This document shows positions 47,556 to 59,652 of a stretch of 64,000 nucleotides of DNA, in pieces (the first letter of the stretch is position 1; each line of letters opens with the position of its first letter). Source of the stretch: Sabellastarte sp. h YS-2021 (taxonomy: Eukaryota; Annelida; Polychaeta; Sabellida; Sabellidae); assembly GCA_964017235.1 (NCBI GenBank), contig OZ024931.1, positions 22,606,189 through 22,670,188 on the forward strand. The letters are read 5' to 3'. A model generated the notes under the pieces. That model saw only the letters and a list, made by a program, of their open reading frames with translations, had not been told where the DNA came from and searched no databases. The translations under genes were made by a program, and so were the position numbers.

Positions 47556-48609
47556 TTAACTGTTCCTACTCCAGGAAACTTCTTGAAACTATTGAATAAA
47601 GAATTATTAAATTTTCTTTGGAAAAATCAACTGGAAAAAATAAATACGTTGGTCTAAAAATAATTACCCTGTTTGAGAAATCATTGAAATTGACATAGAT
47701 AAGGAAACTACTTTCAAATACAAATGCACCCTGGTTAACCCTACTAATTGATACAGTGAGTAATGTTTCAAGAATTAGATCATTAGGTCTGGTGTGGTGC
47801 CAAAAAATATTGAACCACTGTAATTCCTTTTGGAATAATATTTTTAATTATTACATGGACCTCTGTAATCAACAGGAGATAAAATCAAACAGCGGCATTT
47901 TGCATTTGAACATATGGGTCAGTGAAAGGATACAGAAAGATATGTTCTTCCCCCATGGGGAAGAATCATCATCAAGCATAAGAATCATTGGTTATTTGGT
48001 TGACTCTGCTGGTGTTGTTTTATTTGGAGAACAAGTAGGTCAAGACTACAGCTTTAATGTAAATATATTAGAATACTATTGTGTTAAAAAATTGTCGTTA
48101 CTCTCATAAAAAACACTCACAACCAGGTGAATTTCTGCTAATAAGACCATATATTCCATTTCACATTCAGATATTCTTAAAACAAAATGTGGGTAGTGAA
48201 ACATATTGTAGTATTTCTGTCAAAAGTAAATCAGAGCCACCATGAAGGTGTGATATTAGATGAAATGTAGTCAGTGAATAAGAAAGTTGTTTTAGCTTGG
48301 GTTCCAAGTCACGTAGGCATAAAGGGCAATGAACAAGAGGAGAGTGCCCGTGAACAGGCACTGTGTCAGCTGACTGAGTGTTTTTGATTTGTGAAGGTGA
48401 TTTGAGGACAGAATAATTATCAGGAAAAGGGCTGTACAGAAATACAGTAAATGGTAACTGAACAGCAAGTTCGAAAGAAATTCCGAAGCTGACAGAAGAA
48501 AAGGATAAGAAAGTTGTGCCCTGTAAATGGTATTATGAAGGAAAATAACAAGGTAATTGTTTAAGTGTAAAAATAGGTTAAAACATATTTAAAGAAATAC
48601 TACAAATGC

Positions 48610-49370
48610 AATATCCTCGTTCGACCTTGAAGAAGGGGTCCAAGGTCAAATCTAACCACACAAATACATTCCCAGCCCATGATTTCCTATGGTTTACCAT
48701 TCCAAACCTCTAGGACCAATTATAAATGAGTTATAAGCACTTTTAAGCTTGGCTGTCCTCATTTGACCTTGAAGGAGGGGTCCAAAGGTCAAATCTGACC
48801 ATACCAAAAGATTCCAAGCTAATGATTTCCTATGGGATGGTTTACCATCCCAAATCTCTGTCACCAATAATAAGCGAGTTGTAGGCACTTTCAATTTTCG
48901 CTATCCTCATTTGACCTTGAAAGAGTGTTCCAAGGTCAAATCGGACCATATCAACAGATTCACAGCCCATGATTTCCTGTCTGTTTACCATCCCAAACCT
49001 CTGGGACCAATAATAAGCGAGTTATAAGCACTTTTAAGTTTGGCTATCCTTTTGACCTTGAAGGAGGGGTCATTGAAGGTCAAATCTGACCACACCAAAA
49101 GATTCCCACCCCATGATTTCCTGCAGGTTGGTTTATCATCCCAAACCTCTAGGATCAATAATAAGGGAGATAGAAGCACTTTTCATGACTGACAAAAAAC
49201 ACCTGTGGCGGCCATCTTGTTTCTCAAAATGAGGCCAAAAATATTCCCAGACAACATTTTATGGTTATTAATATATACTGCAAACTTAAGAAAGCTAGCT
49301 ATAATATTTTTTTTTCATCAGAGCAGTAATGGTGAAATCTCTCTACACACTGCGGCTATCCAGTGGATAC
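48610..49370 (-). mobile_element. H3: relict H-family element inside E1a
   Basis: About four 147-bp units (CCTCGTTCGACCTTGAAGAA onward) are followed by the H right segment (GTGGCGGCCATCTTGTTTC) and a decayed right end (CTATCCAGTGGATAC). The H head with its hairpin is missing. The left junction (AAATGCAATATCCTCGTTCG) is identical to that in E1b. Confidence 0.65.
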
Positions 49371-50940
49371 AATGATTTACTCAACAGTGAGAACCTGAAA
49401 GTAGCTATTGCTCAGCTATGCCATGACATAGAGGTCTGCAATTTCACTATGTTATAGCTGACCAAAAATTCTGTGAATAACATATTTAACAAATTACTCT
49501 AAATGTAATAGTTTTCAAGTTACAACTGATTTACTCAACAGTGAGAACCTCAAAGGAACTATTACTCAGCTATGCAATGAGCTACATGTCTGAAATTTTA
49601 CTATGTTATAGCTAACCCAAAAGTAGGTGAACAACATATTTAAGCAAACTACTGTAAATGCAATAGTTTTCAAGCTACAACTGATTTACTCAATAGTGAG
49701 AACCTGAAAATAGCTATTGCTCCGCTATGCCATAGCTGACCCAAAAGTAGGTGAACAATATGTTTTAACAAAATACTCCAAATGCAATATTTTTCAAGTT
49801 ATAGCTGATTTACTCAACAGTCAGTACCTGAGAATAGCTATTGCTCAGTTGGGCCATGAGCTATAGGTCTATAATTTCACTATGTTATAGCTGACCCAAA
49901 AGTAGCTGAATAACATATTTGCACAAATTTCTGTAAATGCAATAGTTTTCCAATTATAACTGATTTACTCAACAGTGAGAACCTAAAAGTAGCTATTACT
50001 CAGCTATAAAATGAGCCAAAGGTCTGAAACTTCACTATGCTATAGCTGACCCCAAAATAGGTGAATAACATATTGAAACAAAATACTCTAAATGCAAAAG
50101 TTTTCAAGTTATAAGTGATTTACTCAACGGTGATAACCTAAAAGTAGCTATTACTCAGCTATGCCATGAGCTACAGGTCTGAAATTTTACTATGTTATAG
50201 CTGGCCCAAAAGTAGCTGAATAACATATTTATACGAAATTCTCTAAATACAATAGTTTTTAAGTTACAAGTGATTTTACTCATGATGGAAGTTACTGAAA
50301 AGCCCAAAAGTAGCTATTACTGACTTAGCTATTGAGACAGACACCCAACTTACTCACCATATTGTAGCTATGAAAAAAGTAGCTGAATAACATATTTTAA
50401 CAAAATGCTCTAAATGCAACACTTTTCAAGTTATAAGTGATTTACTTAACAGTGATAACCTAAAAGTAGCTATTACTCAGCTATGCCATGAGCTACAGGT
50501 CTGAAATTTTACTATGTTATAGCTGACCCAAAAGTAGCTGAATAACATATTTATACGAAATTCTCTAAATGCAATAGTTTTCAAGTTATAAGCGATTTAC
50601 TCAACAGTGATAACCTAAAAGTAGCTATTACTCAGCTATGCCATGAGCTACAGGTCTGAAATTTCACTATGTTATAGCTGGTCCAAAAGTAGCTGAATAA
50701 CATATTTATACGAAATTCTCTAAATGCAATAGTTTTTAAGTTACAAGTGATTTTACTCATAATGGAAGTTACTGAAAAGCCCAAAAGTAGCTATTACTCA
50801 CTTAGCTATTGAGACAGACACCCAACTTACTCACCATATTGTAGCTATGAAAAAAGTAGCTGAACAACATATTTTCACAAAATGCTGTAAATGCAACACT
50901 TTTGAAGTTATAAGTGATTTAGTGCATGATTTCATGAATT
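49371..50940. repeat. E1a minisatellite, about 10 units of 155 bp
   Basis: Standard E units (CTATGTTATAGCTGACC, AGTAGCTATTACTCAGCT) become more uniform toward the right. The final units are of the variant type with CTCATAATGGAAGTTACTG and GACACCCAACTTACTCACCA. Confidence 0.9.
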
Positions 50941-51254
50941 TTAATGCATTAAAAATTATTAAAAAAATTTATTAAAAACAAGAGGAGAGTGCCCGTGAAC
51001 GGGCACTGTGTCAGCTGACTGAATGTTTTTGATTTGTGATGGTGATAATGAGAGGAAAGCATAATTATCAGGGAAAGGGCTGTACAGAAATACAGTAAAT
51101 GGTAACTGAACAGCATGTTCGAAAGATATTCCGAAGCTGACAGAAAAAAAGGACAAAAAAGTTGTGCCCTGCAAATGGTATTATGAAATAAAGTAACAAG
51201 GTAATTGTTTAAGAGTAAAAAGTAGGTTAAAAATATTTAAAGAAATACTATAAA

Positions 51255-52080
51255 TGCAATATCCTCGTTCGACCATGAAGAAGGGGTCCAAAGGTCAAAT
51301 CTGACCATACCAAAAGATTCCCAGCCAAAGAATTTAGGATGGTTTACCATCCCAAACCTCTCGGACCAATAATAAGTGAGTCATAGGCACTTTTTAAGTT
51401 TGGCTATCCTTGTTTGACCTTGACGGAGGGGTCCAAGGTCAAATCCGACCACACAAAAAAATTCCCAGCCCATGATTTCCTGTAGCTTGTTTAGTATCCC
51501 AAACCTGTAGGACCAATAATAAGCGAGTTCTAAGCAATTGTAAGTTTGGCTATCCTCAATTGACCTTGAAGGAGGGGTCCCAGGTCAAATCTGACCACAC
51601 CAAAAGAATCCCAGCCCATGATTTCCTATATGTTGGTTTACCATCCCAAACCTCCAAGACCAATAATACGCGAGTTATAAGCACTTTAAGTTTGGCTATC
51701 TTCGTTTGACCTGGAAGGAGGGGTCTAAGGTGAAATCTGACCACACCAAAAGATTCCCAGCCCATGATTTTCTATAGGTTGGTTTTCCATTCCAAACCTC
51801 TAGGACCAATAATAAGCGAGTTATAAGCACTTTTAAGTTTGGCTATCCTCATTTGACCTTGAAGGAGGGGTCCAAGGTGAAATCCGACCACACCAAAAAA
51901 TTCCCAGCTCATGATTTTCTATAGGTTGGTTTTCATTCCAAACCTCTAGGACCAATAATAAGCGAGTTATAAGCACTTTTATGTTTGGCTATCCTCATTT
52001 GACCTTGAAGGAGGGTTCCAAGGTCAAATCGGACCATATTAACAGATTCCCAGCCCATGATTTCCTACAGGTTGGATACA
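51255..52080 (-). mobile_element. H4: relict H-family element inside E1b
   Basis: About 5.5 units of 147 bp run from CCTCGTTCGACCATGAAGAA to GGTTGGATACAATGATTTAC. Both H ends are lost apart from GGATAC. It shares its left junction with H3, so the H passenger was already in the E copy that gave rise to both. Confidence 0.65.
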
Positions 52081-54610
52081 ATGATTTACTCAACAGTGAG
52101 AACCTGAAAGAAGCTATTGCTCAGCTATGCCATGACATAGAGGTCTGCAATTTCACTATGTTATAGCTGACCAAAACGTCTGTGAATAACATATTTAACA
52201 AAATACTCTAAATGTAATAGTTTTCAAGTTACTACTGATTTACTCAAGAGTGAGAACCTCAAAGTAACTATTACTCAGCTATGCAATGAGCTACATGTCT
52301 GAATTTTTGCTCTGTTATAGCTGACCTAAAAGTAGGTGAACAACATATTTAAGCAAAATACTGTAAATGCAATAGTTTTCAAGTTACAACTGATTTACTC
52401 AATAGTGAGAACCTGAAAATAGCTATTGCTCCGCTATGCCATGAGCTATAGGTCTGTAATTTCACTATGTTATAGCTAACCCAAAAGTAGGTGAACAATA
52501 TATTTTAACAAAATACTCCAAATGCAATATTTTTCAAGTTATAGCCGATTTACTCAACAGTCAGTGCCTGAGAATAGCTATTGCTCAGTTGTGCCATGAG
52601 CTACAGGTCTGTAATTTCACTATGTTATAGCTGACCCAAAAGTAGCTAAATAACATATTTGCACAAATTTCTGTAAAGGCAATAGTTTTCCAATTACAAC
52701 TGATTTACTCAACAGTGAGAACTTCAAAGTAGCTATTACTCAGCTATGCAATGAGCCACAGGTCTGGAACTTCACTATGTTATAGCTGACCCCAAAATAG
52801 GTGAATAACATATTGCAACAAAATACTCTAAATGCAATAGTTTCCAAGTTATAAGTGATTTACTCAACAGTGATAACCTAAAAGTAGCTATTACTCAGCT
52901 ATGCCATGAGCTACAGGTCTGAAATTTTACTATGTTATAGCTGACCCAAAAGTAGCTGAACAACATATTTATACTAAATTCTCTAAATGCAATAGTTTTC
53001 AAATTATAAGTGATTTGCTCAACATTGAGAACTTCAAAGTAGCTATTACTCAGCTATGCAATGAGTCACAGGTCTGGAACTTCACTATGTTATAGCTGAC
53101 CCCAAAATAGGTGAATAACATATTGAAACAAAATACTCTAAATGCAATAATTTCCAAGTTATAAGCGATTTACTCAACAGTGATAACCTCAAAGTAGCTA
53201 TTACTCAGCTATGCCATGAGCTACAGGTCTGAAATTTTACTGTGTTATAGCTGACCCAAAAGTAGGTGAATAACATATTTAAGCAAAATACTGTACATGC
53301 AATAGCTTTCAAGTTACAACTGATTTACTCAATAGTGATGACCTAAAAGTAGCTATTACTCAGCTATGCCATGAGCTACAGGTCTGAAATTTTACTATGT
53401 TATAGCTGACCCAAAAGTAGCTGAATAACATATTTATACTAAATTCTCTAAATGCAATAGTTTTGCAATTACAACTGATTTACTCAATAGTGAGAACCTC
53501 AAAGTAGTTATTACTCAGCTATGCAATGAGCTACAGGTCTGAAATTTTACTATGTTATAGCTGACCCAAAAGTAGGTGAACAACATATTTAAGCAAAATA
53601 CTGTAAATGCAATAGTTTTCAAGTTACAACTGATTTACTCAATAGTGATGACCTAAAAGTAGCTATTACTCAGCTATGCCATGAGCTACAGGTCTGAAAT
53701 TTTACTATGTTATAGCTGACCCAAAAGTAGCTGAATAACATATTTATACGAAATTCTGTAAATGCAATAGTTTTCCAATTACAACTGATTTACTCAATAG
53801 TGAGAACTTCAAAGTAGCTATTACTCAGCTGTGCCATGACCTACAGATCTGAAATTTCACTATGTTATAGCTGGCCCAAAAGTAGCTGAATAACATATTT
53901 ATACGAAATTCTCTAAATGCAATAGGTTTTAAGTTACAAGTGATTTACTCAATAGTGAGAACTTCAAAGTAGCTATTACTCAGCTATGCAATGAGCCACA
54001 GATCTGAAACTTCACTATGTTATAGCTGATCCCAAAATAGGTGAATAACATATTGAAACAAAATACTGTAAATGCAATAGTTTCCAAGTTATAAGCGATT
54101 TACTCAACAGTGATAACCTAAAAGTAGCTATTACTCAGCTATGCCATGAGCTACAGGTCTGAAATTTTACTATGTTATAGCTGACCCAAAAGTAGCTGAA
54201 TAACATATTTATACGAAATTCTCTAAATGCAATAGTTTTGAAGTTATAAGCGATTTACTCAACAGTGATAACCTAAAAGTAGCTATTACTCAGCTATGCC
54301 ATGAGCTACAGGTCTAAAATTTTACTATGTTATAGCTGACCCAAAAGTAGCTGAATAACATATTTATACGAAATTCTCTAAATGCAATAGTTTTTAAGTT
54401 ACAAGTGATTTTACTCATGATGGAAGTTACTGAAAAGCCCAAAAGTAGCTATTACTCACTTAGCTATTGAGACAGGCACCCAACTTACTCACCATATTGT
54501 AGCTATGAAAAAAGTAGCTGAATAACATATTTTAACAAAATGCTCTAAATGCAACACTTTTCAAGTTATAAATGATTTTGTGCATGATTTCATGAATTTT
54601 AATGCATTAA
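52081..54610. repeat. E1b minisatellite, about 16 units of 155 bp
   Basis: The period is about 155 bp (ACCTAAAAGT at 54116 and 54271). Several three- to four-unit blocks recur in the same order, so the array has expanded by multi-unit duplications. Confidence 0.93.
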
Positions 54611-57269
54611 AAATTATTAAAAAAATGTATAAAAAAAAAAGTAAGACAGATCCAGGTCTCATACTCACACAAGAGAATCTACCTGTGGCCTAGTACATAT
54701 ATGCAAGATATGAGAGAAATCCCTGCAATAGTCACTGAGAAAATTGTGATTAAGTGTTGAAATTTTCACACTTTTGGTGGGGGTACCCCCCTTGTAATGT
54801 CTCTAGCAAACAGACGAACAGACAGATTTGCATGCCATGAACAATTTTTCATCCTCGATAGATAAGGTATCTTTTAAAAAAAACAGCACGTCTCTAGGCC
54901 TTGTAGTTTTGGAGAAGAAGTTGTTCACGCGGACGCGTACGCGGACGCCCACGCCGCAGAGTGACGACATAATGTCAGCTGACTGACATAAAAAAGTAAG
55001 ACAGATCCAGGTCTCATACTCACACAAGAGAATCTACCTCTGGCCCAGTACATATATGCAAGATATGAGAGAAATCCCTGCAATAGTCACTGAGAAAATT
55101 GTGATAAAAAGTTGAAATTTTCACACTTTTGGTGGGGGTACCCCCCTTGTAATGTCTCTAGCAAACAGACGAACAGACAGATTTGCATGTCTTGAACAAT
55201 TTTTCATCCTCGATAGATAAGGTATCTTTTAAAAAAAACAGCATGTCTCTAGGCCTTGTAGTTTTGGAGAAGAAGTTGTTCACGCGTACGCCCACGCCGC
55301 AGAGTGATGACATAATGTCAGCTGACTGATAAGTCAGCTGACATAAAAAGCAGATGAACTTACCAAACAGGCCTTGAATTTTAATGTTTTAGACTTGAAA
55401 GTCCCCTATACAGACTTGAAAGTGAATGTAAATAGCATTTTTAAACAAAAGTGGCAAGCTCAATGGAATGCGTGTCCTGATAACAAGCTATTCCAAATAA
55501 ACCCTACAGTAGGAGATTTTTAAGTTTGGACGGGTTTATCTCATAGGGAGGAAATAGTTATTACTCGAGCCCGTATAGGACACACTTATTTCACCCATAG
55601 TTATCTATTAAAAGGTGAGGATATGCCCTGGTGCAATCCATGTCATTGTCCTGATACAGTGAAACACATAATACTGGACTGTATTGACCTACGTGACACG
55701 AGAATTAAATATTATAGAAATGTTAGTACAATGGAAAAATTATTTAGTGAAAATGTTTTTAATATCATTAATTATTTAAAAGAATGTGGCCTGTTTAAAA
55801 AGTTTTAATTAAATTATTTTGTGTTTTGTCCTTAATGTTAATTTATTCTGTAATATCTAGTCTTGATTCGTGTTGTTCTGTGATATTGATCTATACTTTA
55901 TTTTTACACTTTATTTTGTTTGTTATGTATTATTGATTGTGATTTTTTACATTGTTTATTCTAGTCATTTCGTATAATCTTGTTTTTTTGTTTGTTATTT
56001 TTGCCACTTTTTAATTATTTGTTTATATATGTCTGTGAATATTAGTTAATGTATTTATAGTAGTTAATGTTTTTATAGTGCAGTATAACGCATTAGTGTT
56101 GTTGCACTGAAAATTTTAAATATCTTATCTTATCTAGATGAAATGTAAGACTAGTAACAACTTATCTAAAGAGATATGGTCTTTAATATACAAAATCTGT
56201 TTTATGGTGACAACAGATAATTCAACCATGTGGTTTCAATAAAAATTGATAAATAATATATTAGCTACCCAGAGCTCCCTGTTTTAATCTTAAGATTACA
56301 GATTCATGTCTATGTGACATATGTGGTAGTAGTGTGGAAACAATTCAGCATTTGATCACACAATGTAGTACTGTTTAAACACTATGGTCTAGCATTCTAT
56401 AATGGATAAAAGAAACAAGCAATCAGTGCCCGTGAATGGGCTGTGTCAGCTGACTTTGTATTTTGAGCCTCAGAGTACAAGTGAAAGTATAAAAGCTGCA
56501 AGTGGTTTTGAGAAGTGAAGTATACATTTAACTGTCATGGTGTTTCCAAAGTAGCTACTGAGGACATAGTTCATAACAAACATAGAGAGTTGAAAAAGTA
56601 GGTGCATAGTGACTGCCACCCTTTAATAATGATAATATATGGGTTTTGTAAATTTTGAAGTCAAAAGAAGGGCTTACTAAAGGAACCTGAGTTTTGAGAA
56701 GATACATAACTGCTTTAGAATAAGCACATGGATAGAGTACTTCAGGTACACACGGAAGGCATATTTTAGAATTTAATGAATGAAATATGGATTATAGTGT
56801 TGAGAAAACAAATGCGATCAAAACCACTGTTGTGGTGTTTATCTCCTGCTGGATATTAAGGAAAAATGGAGGTAGTGTGACCATGAAACTGGGGTCAAAG
56901 TCCAAGAAGCAATAACAAGATAAAAGACCTTTGCAATCTGATAAACTAAATGAACTTTGAAGCAACCCTATGAACCAGCAGATGTAACATATGCCAAAAT
57001 CACTATGTTTTTTTGTGCATTTTCCATGCCACAAAAATTCAAGACCGCTGTCAGAATTTAAATTTTTTCCAAAATTTGAGTTTTACATGCTCCCAACTCT
57101 TCAGCAATCTTTAGAGGATTTCCCACTTGAACTAAAATACGTTAAATTTAGATGTCTAACTGAAATGGGAAAAAGTATAAAAAAAACCCATACTTTTGAG
57201 AGAACAGCATACACAGGCATAATAAAGCTCAGTGAAAGTGAACCTTCCCATTTATTTTGATTTTCTTAC

Positions 57270-57400
57270 GTGTTACCGAACACATATGTAAGACAGAAGA
57301 GATACACATCAATACAAATCTTCTACCCCCTCTCAACTACACTGAACACTGAAGGTAGCAACACACAGACACAAACACACACACCTGTACCCATCTCCCC
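57270..57400. repeat. CA-rich simple sequence
   Basis: ACACACAGACACAAACACAC and neighbouring words form a degenerate CA microsatellite near 57358-57390. Confidence 0.6.
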
Positions 57401-57599
57401 ACTCCGTACGCACAGAGGCAATTCTTATCTGTACTGCAGTTTGTGTGATTGATGGGGAGTGAGGGGGAATTGTCTGTACAAATCAACAATGTATAGTTTT
57501 TTATGTAACAATTAATTATGTAATGAGCTGCAAGTCTGAAATTTTACTATGTTATAGCTGAAAGAAAAAATAAGTGAAAAACATATTTACCAATATGCT

Positions 57600-58630
57600 C
57601 TAAACGTAATTCTGCAAAAAGTACAGGTCTCTCTGGAGCATATGGGATAAAGTTTTCCTGTGGCAGGCTAATGTCCTCTGTTGGATATGGACACTCTTGT
57701 CAAGGACCTCCAAATAGTTATATGTTTGCCATAGGTACTTTTTAATGATCCTTTCTGGGGCAACCCCTTTTTGAATTTGGTTCTTGCAATACTTGACAGT
57801 AGCTTTGATGCTGCCCTGCAGTTTACCAAAATGTAACATTGTAAAATAATCTGGTTGAAGGCAGCTGAAAAATTGAGGGTACATATATTTTGTCTAGCTT
57901 AGTGTTAAAATTGTTTGACTATCTGTGGGGGGCATTTCCCCACATAGCTGCTGAGGGCCTAGGATAAATGCATATTTTAGCAGTCACTATTTAAGTCCTC
58001 CATCTTCTCTTCAAAGCAGGCATCTACCATGTAGTACCACTTCCCTGTGGCTTGGGCAGGTTTAATAAATTTCCCTTTAGAGAGGTTGACCATGTTGAAG
58101 TATGTTCAAACTTCTCTAGGGCTTTAGGGAGGGATTGGCAGGGAGAAAGGTAGAAAACTCCTCAGGCCCAAGTTCCTGTTTCTGAGCAACTGCGTTCAGG
58201 CCCAAGATTGAGGTTGAGAACACTGGCATGCTTTCCCTGGGATCATGGATATTAAGGACTTGTCCAAACATTTCTATGTCCTCAGTGTATTGGGAGGGCA
58301 AGTTATTAATATATACTTCCCTAGATACGATAGTCACTACTAGAGACCGATAGTACGCTTGTGCTGAGGATTCAAGTTCCTGTTGCGAACCCCAAAACAT
58401 GGGTACCCCTGCCTCAGGATCACCCAAGAGTTTGGACTCTTCCAATTTATGACCTTTTCTTTGATACATCAGAGATTGACTGGCAAACAAAGCAAATACC
58501 ACTGCCATTAACACAGAGGTCATCACCATTTCCTGCCTCTCTCAGGTGGGGCAATAATTGTATAAGCTAAAACAATGAGGTGACTTTAAAGCCTGAGGCT
58601 TACTGGGGTTTGATTGTCGAGCAGACATGC
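57600..58630 (-). pseudogene. Unidentified coding-like block inside E3
   Basis: Two minus-strand open frames, 58116-58529 (137 codons) and 57600-57884 (94 codons), lie in a segment of more balanced base composition than the satellites around it. The first begins MVMTSVLMAVVFALF, a hydrophobic stretch, and continues with a polar region rich in Glu, Gln and Ser (GSQQELESSAQAYYRSLV, SQYTEDIEMFGQVLN). The second contains LHFGKLQGSIKATVKYCKNQ. I do not recognise either. The block interrupts E-family minisatellite on both sides, so it arrived by insertion. It may be a piece of another element, a processed gene fragment or a captured host segment. Confidence 0.3.
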
Positions 58631-58677
58631 TGCCTGCCTGGTAAATATGCTGTTTAAAAAATTGAATTTAAGGAAAA

Positions 58678-59652
58678 CTAGACCTAGCGCATCGGAGAAC
58701 CGATGCAAATTGTATCCACCAGAAAGAAAACTCACCAGAGCCAATCAACCATTGCTTAACCTTGAAGGTGCCCAAGGTGAAATCTGACCACATCAAAAGA
58801 TTCTTAGCCCATGATTTCCTGTAGCTTGGCGTGACATTGCAAACCTCTAGGAACATGAATAAGCGAGATATAAGCTTTTAATTTTGGCTATCCTCATTTG
58901 ATCTCGAAAGAGGGGTCCAAGGTCAAATCTAACCACACCAAAAGATTCCCAGCCCATGATTTCCTATAGGTTGGTTTACATCCCAATCATCTAGGACCAA
59001 TAATAAGCGAGTTATAAGCACTTTTAGGTTTGGCTATCCTCGTTTGACCTTGAAGGCAGGGTCCAAGGGCAAATCCAACCACACCAAAAGATTCCCAGCC
59101 CATGATTTTCTATAGGTTGGTTTTCCATTCCAAACCTCTAGGACCAATAATAAGCGAGTTATAAGCACTTTTAAGTTTGGCTATCCTTGTTTGACCTTGA
59201 AGGAGGAGTCAAAGGTCAAATCTGACCACACCAAAAGATTCCCAGCCCATGACTTCCTATAGGTTGGTTTACCATCCCAAACTTCTAGGACCAATAATAC
59301 GTGAGATATAAGCACTTTTCATGACTGACAAAGAAACACCCGTGGCAGCCATGTTGTTTTTCAAAATGAGTCCAAAAATATTCCCAGTCAAGATTTTTTA
59401 ATGACGAACATATTTGAGATCTATACCTAGAATACCCTTTGCTCTACGGGGCCAACAAAAGTCCTTGCTTTAAGTCGAATAAACGTCCCTGGCAGTCATC
59501 TTGTTTTTCAAAATGAGGCCAAAAATATTCCCAGGCAACATTTTATGGTTATTAATATATCCTGCAAACTTGAGAAGGCTAGCTATAATATTTTTTTCGT
59601 TAGAGTGGTAATGGTGAAATCTCTCTACACACTGCGGCTATCCAGTGGATAC
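58678..59652 (-). mobile_element. H5: H-family element inside E3
   Basis: The head CTAGACCTAGC, the perfect hairpin GCATCGG-AGAA-CCGATGC and GTATCCACC are intact. There are about four 147-bp units and two successive copies of the right segment (GGCAGCCATGTTGTTTTTC and GGCAGTCATCTTGTTTTTC). The right end is the same decayed CTATCCAGTGGATAC as in H3. Confidence 0.72.

Larger units (their letters stand above)
50979..54989 (-). mobile_element. E1b: E-family element nested in E1a
   Basis: The head at 50979 (CAAGAGGAGA, hairpin GTGCCCG-TGAA-CGGGCAC, GTCAGCTGAC) is almost identical to E1a's. It sits in E1a's A-run just before the conserved tail; E1a resumes with AAAAAGTAAGACAG after 54989. It holds H4, a long 155-bp array and a full tail, ending in a single rather than doubled GTCAGCTGAC. 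The two consecutive tails (54640-54989 and 54993-55344) are the visible sign of the nesting. Confidence 0.75.
48334..55344 (-). mobile_element. E1a: E-family Helentron-like element inside LINE RNase H, containing E1b
   Basis: The left end is CAAGAGGAGA, then a hairpin GTGCCCG-TGAA-CAGGCAC, then GTCAGCTGACT. Inside are a relict H element with 147-bp units (48610-49370), a 155-bp array (49371-50940), then E1b. After E1b, E1a's own tail (GTAAGACAGATCCAGGTCTC onward) completes it, ending with a GTCAGCTGAC palindrome pair at 55318-55342. Removing it restores GNE-K-ADEL in the LINE, which fixes the junctions to within a few A residues and shows no target duplication. No gene is carried. Confidence 0.75.
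48270..56134 (+). pseudogene. 5'-truncated RNase-H-bearing LINE (jockey/I-like), split by E1a
   Basis: The first piece (48270-48333) encodes VLAWVPSHVGIKGNE, the end of a LINE RNase H domain. The second (from 55345) resumes with ADELTKQALNF and continues through RARIGHTYFTHSYLL to CNPCHCPDTVKHIILDC and a stop near 55808. A 3' UTR ending TATCTTATCTTATCT follows. A 13-bp target duplication, TAGATGAAATGTA, flanks the whole at 48257-48269 and 56135-56147. The native LINE is about 850 bp long; the other 7 kb is E1a. One in-frame stop is seen near 55520 (ends GDF, then stop). Confidence 0.85.

Noticed and set aside
12000-54600. Centromeric or other long satellite DNA
   Set aside because: Arrays are short, of several unrelated units, and each lies between defined element ends.
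54640-55344. Two consecutive 350-bp tails read as direct terminal repeats of an LTR-like element
   Set aside because: They are the tails of E1b and E1a, juxtaposed by nesting; the matching heads lie at 50979 and 48334.
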